DNA of 64,000 nt from Catenulispora sp. EB89. Lineage in GTDB: Bacteria > Actinomycetota > Actinomycetes > Streptomycetales > Catenulisporaceae. The position numbers and the translations under genes were made by a program. The notes below the pieces were generated by a model. The model did no database searches, was not told the DNA's origin, and saw nothing but the letters and a program-made list of their open reading frames with translations. The stretch covers positions 186,001 to 250,000 of the forward strand of contig NZ_JBGCCU010000013.1 in the NCBI RefSeq assembly GCF_041261445.1, read 5' to 3'. This document shows, in pieces, positions 59,776-64,000 of the stretch. The stretch's first letter is position 1. Every line of letters starts with the position of its first letter.

Positions 59776-60446
59776 TCCGCGTGCTGCTGGCCGACGACCA
59801 GGCGCTGATCCGCGTGGGCCTGCGGATGCTGATCGACTCGGCCGCCGACATGGAGGTCGCAGCCGAGGCCACGGACGGCGCGCAGGCCGTACGGCTGGCC
59901 GCCGAGACCCGCGCGGACGTCGTGCTGATGGACATCCGCATGCCCGGCGTCGACGGCCTGGAGGCGACCCGCCGCATCAGCGCCGACGAGGACCTGGCCG
60001 GCATCAAAGTCCTGATCCTCACCACCTTCGAAGCCGACGAGTACGTCTACGACGCCCTCCGCGCCGGCGCCTCCGGCTTCCTCCTCAAGGACACCGACCC
60101 CGGCGAACTCCTCCAGGCGATCCGCATCGTGGCCCGAGGCGACGCCCTCCTGTCCCCCAGCGTCACCCGCCGCCTGATAGCGGACGTGGTGAGCCGCCCC
60201 CGCACTCGCCCCGCACCGACCACCGACCCCCTGTCCGCGATCACGCAGCGCGAACGCGAGGTCCTGACCCTGGTCGGCACCGGCCTGTCCAACGACGAGA
60301 TCGCCGCCACTCTGCACCTCTCGCCGCTGACCGCGAAGACGCACGTCAGCAGGCTGCTGACCAAGCTCGGGGCGCGGGACCGGGCGCAGCTGGTGGTGAC
60401 GGCCTACGAGACCGGGCTGGTGGTGCCGGGGGCGACGGCTTTGTGA
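59772..60446 (+). CDS. NarL/FixJ-family response regulator
   Basis: A 224-residue regulator: receiver with D8/D9, phospho-acceptor D54 (VVLMDIRMPGV), conserved Lys in FLLKDTDPGEL, then a LuxR-type HTH (ITQREREVLTLVGTGLSNDE, then LSPLTAKTHVSRLLTKLGAR). Start overlaps the kinase as ATGA. Likely regulates the divergent MMPL transporter (inference). An octanucleotide array follows its stop. Confidence 0.95.
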   Translation: MIRVLLADDQALIRVGLRMLIDSAADMEVAAEATDGAQAVRLAAETRADVVLMDIRMPGVDGLEATRRISADEDLAGIKVLILTTFEADEYVYDALRAGASGFLLKDTDPGELLQAIRIVARGDALLSPSVTRRLIADVVSRPRTRPAPTTDPLSAITQREREVLTLVGTGLSNDEIAATLHLSPLTAKTHVSRLLTKLGARDRAQLVVTAYETGLVVPGATAL

Positions 60447-60521
60447 GGTGCGGGGCGGGGCAGGGCTGCTTGAGCTTCGGTCGTCTGGCCAGGAACTGCT
60501 GCTAGCTGCCGCTGGCTTGCG

Positions 60522-60620
60522 GGCTTGCTGGCTTGCTGGCTTGCTGGCTTGCTGGCTTGCTGGCTTGCTGGCTTGCTGGCTTGCTGGCTTGCTGGCTTGC
60601 TGGCTTGCTGGCTTGCTGGC
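60522..60620. repeat. Octanucleotide tandem array, 12.4 copies of GGCTTGCT
   Basis: GGCTTGCT repeats without error from 60522 to 60617 (12 copies) plus three bases, preceded by one variant unit (GGCTTGCG, 60514-60521). It fills most of the gap between the converging response regulator (ends 60446) and serine hydrolase (ends 60636). A minus-strand open frame reads it as Gln/Ala/Ser/Lys/Pro repeats but lies past the hydrolase stop, so it is not a real tail. The rest of 60447-60635 shows nothing else. Confidence 0.97.
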
Positions 60621-60635
60621 CGCGCGAGCATCCCT

Positions 60636-61685
60636 TCAGCTCCCGCTGAACACCAGCCGCCGGAACTCGTTCCGCACCTCGGCGATCGTCCCGCGATCGC
60701 GGCTGTAGAACACCTTGTTCGTCAGCAGCACCGCCCAGCGCTGGCGCTCCCGCGAGACCCACATCCCGGTGCCGGTGAAGCCGTAGTGCAGCCAGACGTC
60801 CTCCTCGCCGGTCGCGGTCTTCGGGGAGGGCTGCCAGAACAGGCCGCGTGCCGGGTCCAGGGTGCCGGTGTGCAGGCGGAGCGATTCGCGGGTCCAGCGG
60901 GGGCCGAAGCCGACCGGGCCAGCGGATGCCCCGGGGTTGAGCAGGTACTGCAGGAAGCGGCCCAGATCCGTGGCGTCCGAGAAGGTCCCTGAAATGCCGC
61001 ACACTCCGAGCAGTCGCCCTGAGAAGTCGTGTACCGAGCCGCGGACGTGCGCGCCGGCCTCCTCGTCGAACTCCGTCGGTGCGCACTGCTGAACCAGCTT
61101 GTCCGGGAGCGGGCCGTAGCGCGTCGCCGACATGCCGAGCGGTGTCCACACCGCGTCGCGGGCGACCTCGTCCAGGCGCCGGTCCGTCAGCTGCTCGACC
61201 AGGAATCCCAGGATCAGTGCCGACCGGTCCGTGTATTCCACGGCCTCGCCGGCCGGGCGGCGCATCGCCTCGCGCAGCACGCCGAGGCGCACCGCCTCCG
61301 GGTCCGTGCCGTAGGACGCGCGCAGGTTCGCGCGCAGCGGGACGCCGGAGGTGTGCGTCAGGAACTGGCGGATCGTGACGGCTCCGAGCGGGAACCCGGC
61401 CGCGTCCGGCAGGTGCTTGGCCAGCGGGTCGTCGAGGTCGATCTGCTCGTTCTCCCAGAGCGTCCCGACGGCCGCCCACCCCGCGATCACCTTCGTCAGG
61501 CTCGCCAGGTCGAACAACGTGTCCGCCCGCATCGGCCGCGCCGGGTCCGCCGGGTCCAGCAGCCCCGCCGCCCCCTGCGCCAGCACCCCGTCCGGGCCGC
61601 CGACGGCCCACACCGCGCCGGGGAACACCCGCCGCCCGACACCGCCCTCGACGAGATCGCCGATCCTCGTGGCAAGACTGTCCAT
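60636..61685 (-). CDS. Serine hydrolase, beta-lactamase/class C penicillin-binding fold
   Basis: A 349-residue beta-lactamase-fold hydrolase. The catalytic S62-LT-K65 motif appears in LFDLASLTKVIAGW, the YxN-position motif is EYTDRSALIL (Tyr-Thr-Asp) and GLFWQPSPKT lies further along; HYGFTGTGMW takes the place of the KTG/HTG box. No signal peptide is obvious, implying a cytosolic esterase/peptidase. It is 80 bp downstream of a second serine hydrolase, same strand. Confidence 0.9.
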   Translation of the reverse strand: MDSLATRIGDLVEGGVGRRVFPGAVWAVGGPDGVLAQGAAGLLDPADPARPMRADTLFDLASLTKVIAGWAAVGTLWENEQIDLDDPLAKHLPDAAGFPLGAVTIRQFLTHTSGVPLRANLRASYGTDPEAVRLGVLREAMRRPAGEAVEYTDRSALILGFLVEQLTDRRLDEVARDAVWTPLGMSATRYGPLPDKLVQQCAPTEFDEEAGAHVRGSVHDFSGRLLGVCGISGTFSDATDLGRFLQYLLNPGASAGPVGFGPRWTRESLRLHTGTLDPARGLFWQPSPKTATGEEDVWLHYGFTGTGMWVSRERQRWAVLLTNKVFYSRDRGTIAEVRNEFRRLVFSGS

Positions 61686-61765
61686 CGGGCCCCGCTTCCG
61701 TTCGCCAGTGACACCCGAGCCTAGCCGGGCGCACCTTCGAACCTCGTCATCACGCGTCTATCAGC

Positions 61766-63226
61766 CTATTTACCCGCAGCGGCGCTCCCCAGGAACGGAA
61801 CGCCGAGTTGCCGCTGCACCAAGTCCAGATGATGTCTCGGCATCTGCCGCCGGGTCAGCTTCAGCAACCCGGAGATCGTCCCGTCGGTCGCGGCCACGTC
61901 CCGCACCGCCGCGCCGAACGCCTCCGGATCCCACGGCGTGCCCTCGGAGACGATGACGCCCTCAGCAACAGCCCGGACATCAAGGTCCGCCGGCGCGACA
62001 CGGACACCGATCCGCGTCGTGAGCCGATCGCCGACGAGCAGCCCGGCGACATAGCTCCGCGCAGCGGCAGTACCACGCAGCGGCCGAGGATCCGCACCCT
62101 CCACCCACGCGCTGACCGCCCCCAACATCAACCGCCCGGCCAGATGACTCGGGCGCTCCGACGACCCCTGATCGCCGAGATCCCACTGGTTGACCGAAGC
62201 CGTCACCGCGATCCGCCGCTCCGGCCAGAACCGCGAGACCTGGTTCCATCCCCACATGTACTCACCGCCATGACCGACGTGATAGCCAGGACTCCCGTGC
62301 TGGAAGACGTTCCACACGAACCCGACCGCGCTGTCAGGATCAGGACCACGACCAGCCTGCGGACTCACCATCGCGATCGCGGTCTCCGGCCTCAGGATCC
62401 TGACGTCGCCAAGCCGGCCCCCACCGGCCATCGCCAGCAAGAACCGCGCGTGATCGGACGGCGTCGTCAACGCGGTCCCCGCCGGATAGACGCCGGCATG
62501 GATCTGCGGCAGCCGGAACTGGAAGCCGTCGAGCGTGGCGTACCCGGTCGAGCGCCGAGCGAGCAAGTCAGCAGGCACGTGCTCAGCGTGCTGGGCCGGC
62601 GGGAAGCAGGTCGAGGTCATGCCCAGCGGCGTGAACAGATGCCGCCGCACCCACTCGGAGAACGAGACGCCCTCCGGGTTCAGCCGCTCGACCAGGTACC
62701 CGACCAGCCCGATCCCGACATTGCTGTACTGGTAGTGCGTGCCAACCGGCGTCACCCACAACGGCAGCAGACTGCCCTGGTAGGCATCGGTCCGCCCCTC
62801 GGCGAGGATCTTCGCAAGCAGGTCCCCCAACGCCATCGGCGGCACCAGGTCGCAGAACCCGAGATCCGAGCCGAGCCCGCTGCGGTGGGTCAGCAGATCC
62901 CGCAGGGTTATCTCGCGCTGCCCGTGCGGGTTGGTGACGCGCAGCCCGCCGAGGTGGTCGTTGACCGGATCGTCCAGGCCGATCAAACCTTGGTCGACGA
63001 GTTGCAGGACCGCGGTCGCGGTGTACGGCTTCGCGTCGGACCCGGTCGGGCCGACGGTCGTGGGCGTCATCGGACGGCCGGTGGCCAGGTCGGCGTACCC
63101 GTACCCCTTCGCCCAGACGACCTCGCCGTCCATCCCGAGGGCGATGGACATGCCAGGGGCCTTGCACAGCGTGAGGATCTCCGGGACGAGGACGTCGAGG
63201 GCTTCGGCCAAATGCGTCACGTTCAT
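61766..63226 (-). CDS. Serine hydrolase domain protein (beta-lactamase family)
   Basis: A 486-residue protein with beta-lactamase-fold core: S63-DA-K66 in PTGSDAKPYTATAV, Y167-SN in HYQYSNVGIGLVGYL, and HVGHGGEYMW in the KTG/HxG position. Residues beyond about 370 form an extra domain of unclear role (DRLTTRIGVRVAPADLDVRA). Gene begins at ATG 63224-63226, right next to a TGTCAA/TTGACA dyad. Esterase or D-stereospecific peptidase activity is likely. Confidence 0.88.
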   Translation of the reverse strand: MNVTHLAEALDVLVPEILTLCKAPGMSIALGMDGEVVWAKGYGYADLATGRPMTPTTVGPTGSDAKPYTATAVLQLVDQGLIGLDDPVNDHLGGLRVTNPHGQREITLRDLLTHRSGLGSDLGFCDLVPPMALGDLLAKILAEGRTDAYQGSLLPLWVTPVGTHYQYSNVGIGLVGYLVERLNPEGVSFSEWVRRHLFTPLGMTSTCFPPAQHAEHVPADLLARRSTGYATLDGFQFRLPQIHAGVYPAGTALTTPSDHARFLLAMAGGGRLGDVRILRPETAIAMVSPQAGRGPDPDSAVGFVWNVFQHGSPGYHVGHGGEYMWGWNQVSRFWPERRIAVTASVNQWDLGDQGSSERPSHLAGRLMLGAVSAWVEGADPRPLRGTAAARSYVAGLLVGDRLTTRIGVRVAPADLDVRAVAEGVIVSEGTPWDPEAFGAAVRDVAATDGTISGLLKLTRRQMPRHHLDLVQRQLGVPFLGSAAAGK

Positions 63227-63248
63227 GTGTCAATGTTTTAGTTGACAC
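63227..63248. promoter_or_regulatory. Inverted repeat at the start of the serine hydrolase gene
   Basis: GTGTCAA-TGTTTTAG-TTGACAC, 7-bp arms with an 8-bp AT-rich spacer, abutting the ATG of the minus-strand hydrolase and 45 bp from the plus-strand Clp-N gene. A probable operator for both; the TTGACA arm could also be a -35 box. Confidence 0.65.
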
Positions 63249-63292
63249 TTGCCGACTCGTCAAGCAAACGGTTGACTGCAAGAATAGGCCGG

Positions 63293-64000
63293 GTGCCCGA
63301 GCTGCCCGACCTCTCCTCCCTGATCGCCGAGCTGGACGCCCGCACCGCTGCCGACAGCGAGCCCGGCGACCTGCCCCGCCTCGCCGCCGCCGAGGAGATC
63401 GCCGACGAGCTCGCCGCCCTCGGCGCCCGCCTGGTCGGCTACTACGTCGAGCAGGCCCGCGCGCGCGGGAACTCCTGGGCCGACATCGGCGGCCACCTGG
63501 GCATCAGCCGACAGGCGGCACAGCAGCGGTACGCCCCGGCGCGCTTCCAGCTGACCGTCGGCGACCTCATCGCGACCGGCGCCCTGGACCGCCTCACCGA
63601 CCGCACCCGGGCCGTCCTCGTCCGCGCCGAACAGCACGCCGCCCGGCTCGGGAGCGGCGTCGTCGAACCCGGACACGTGCTGCTCGCGATGCTCGACGAT
63701 GACGACACCCTGGCGGTCCAAGCGTTGGAGCGGCTGGAGGTCGACACAGGCGGAATTCGCCATGCCCTGGAAGGAACGCCTGCGGCCGCACCCCCGCGCC
63801 TGGTCTCGACCCCCCTCGGCGCTCCGGCACGCCGACTCCTGGAGACCGCGCTCGTCCAGGCCCTGAAGCTGAACCACAACTACATCGGCACCGAACACCT
63901 CCTGCTCGCCCTCGCCCACACGCCCAACGACCCCGCCGCGCAACTGCTCGCGGACCGCGGCGTCAGCTACGACCGGGCCCGCGAAGCCGTGCAAGCGGTG
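63293..64000 (+). CDS. Clp N-terminal-domain protein with HTH-like segment (3' end outside window)
   Basis: GTG start at 63293; 236 codons visible. Residues about 30-85 contain VEQARARGNSWADIGGHLGI then SRQAAQQRYAPARF, a helix-turn-helix-like module seen in small actinobacterial regulators. Two Clp-N repeats follow: RAVLVRAEQHAARLGSGVVE with GHVLLAMLDDDD, and RRLLETALVQALKLNHNYIG with TEHLLLALAHTPNDPAAQLL. Clp-N domains bind substrates or adaptors of ClpC/ClpA unfoldases, so this may link DNA binding to proteolysis. The gene continues past the window. Confidence 0.87.
   Translation, partial: MPELPDLSSLIAELDARTAADSEPGDLPRLAAAEEIADELAALGARLVGYYVEQARARGNSWADIGGHLGISRQAAQQRYAPARFQLTVGDLIATGALDRLTDRTRAVLVRAEQHAARLGSGVVEPGHVLLAMLDDDDTLAVQALERLEVDTGGIRHALEGTPAAAPPRLVSTPLGAPARRLLETALVQALKLNHNYIGTEHLLLALAHTPNDPAAQLLADRGVSYDRAREAVQAV

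Noticed and set aside
60502-60635. Gln/Ala/Ser/Lys/Pro repeat tail on the serine hydrolase
   Set aside because: The hydrolase frame stops at 60636; the repeat peptide is in a different frame and is simply the octanucleotide array read on the minus strand.

Overview
The window is very GC-rich. It uses many GTG and TTG starts, overlaps genes by ATGA, GTGA or TGATG, and carries gene families typical of mycelial actinomycetes: a DUF574-type SAM methyltransferase, a SpoIIE/RsbU-type phosphatase, an HbpS-like secreted protein, NarL-type two-component pairs and many TetR regulators. This suggests a Streptomyces/Catenulispora-like actinobacterium. No rRNA, tRNA, transposase, integrase or CRISPR array was seen, so the window looks chromosomal.

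Layout. 1-3.9 kb (minus): a ROK-family sugar-kinase-like protein, a family-5 solute-binding lipoprotein and an oligopeptide/oligosaccharide ABC permease cut by the window edge. 4.2-5.6 kb (plus): a small protein and a DUF6745-like protein. 5.55-13.8 kb (minus): the most striking locus, an eight-gene overlapping operon with four tandem leucine-rich-repeat (STM4015-type) genes, an ATP-grasp protein (STM4014-type), a sulfatase-fold hydrolase (STM4013-type) and two radical SAM enzymes (STM4012- and STM4011-type), headed by a fragment resembling the C-terminus of peptidyl-tRNA hydrolase. 13.9-15.4 kb: an RsmC-like methyltransferase fused to an aminoglycoside-phosphotransferase-fold domain. 15.4-18.3 kb: a two-component system divergent from an HbpS/GlcG-like secreted protein, resembling SenS/SenR/HbpS. 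18.3-27 kb: amidohydrolase, DedA protein, potassium channel with a glycine-rich N-terminus, Gfo/Idh/MocA oxidoreductase, SUKH-like and DUF4259 proteins, then several small oxidoreductases and a DJ-1/PfpI protein divergent from a LysR regulator.

28-37 kb is an acyl-CoA catabolism region: two acyl-CoA dehydrogenase genes with a GTGA overlap, then a TetR regulator divergent from a probably leaderless acyl-CoA dehydrogenase gene, followed by SDR, APH-like kinase, FabG-like, enoyl-CoA hydratase and HAD genes. 37-44 kb has YqeY, a D-Ala-D-Ala carboxypeptidase, an FBP-type EF-G-binding protein divergent from a TetR over a palindrome, 6-phosphogluconate dehydrogenase, a PspA-like coiled coil, an M20 hydrolase and the DUF574 methyltransferase.

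44-64 kb is rich in signalling: a 969-residue kinase-VWA-J-domain fusion, a CsoR/FrmR-family regulator lacking the canonical His with a palindromic operator, a SpoIIE-type phosphatase, a secreted phosphoesterase, a lipoprotein, a second Ser/Thr kinase broken by an in-frame TAG, a covalent-FAD oxidoreductase, an MMPL transporter divergent from a second two-component system, two beta-lactamase-fold serine hydrolases, and a Clp-N protein running off the end. Perfect hairpin terminators and several short tandem arrays (8, 11, 18 and 20 bp units) lie between genes.
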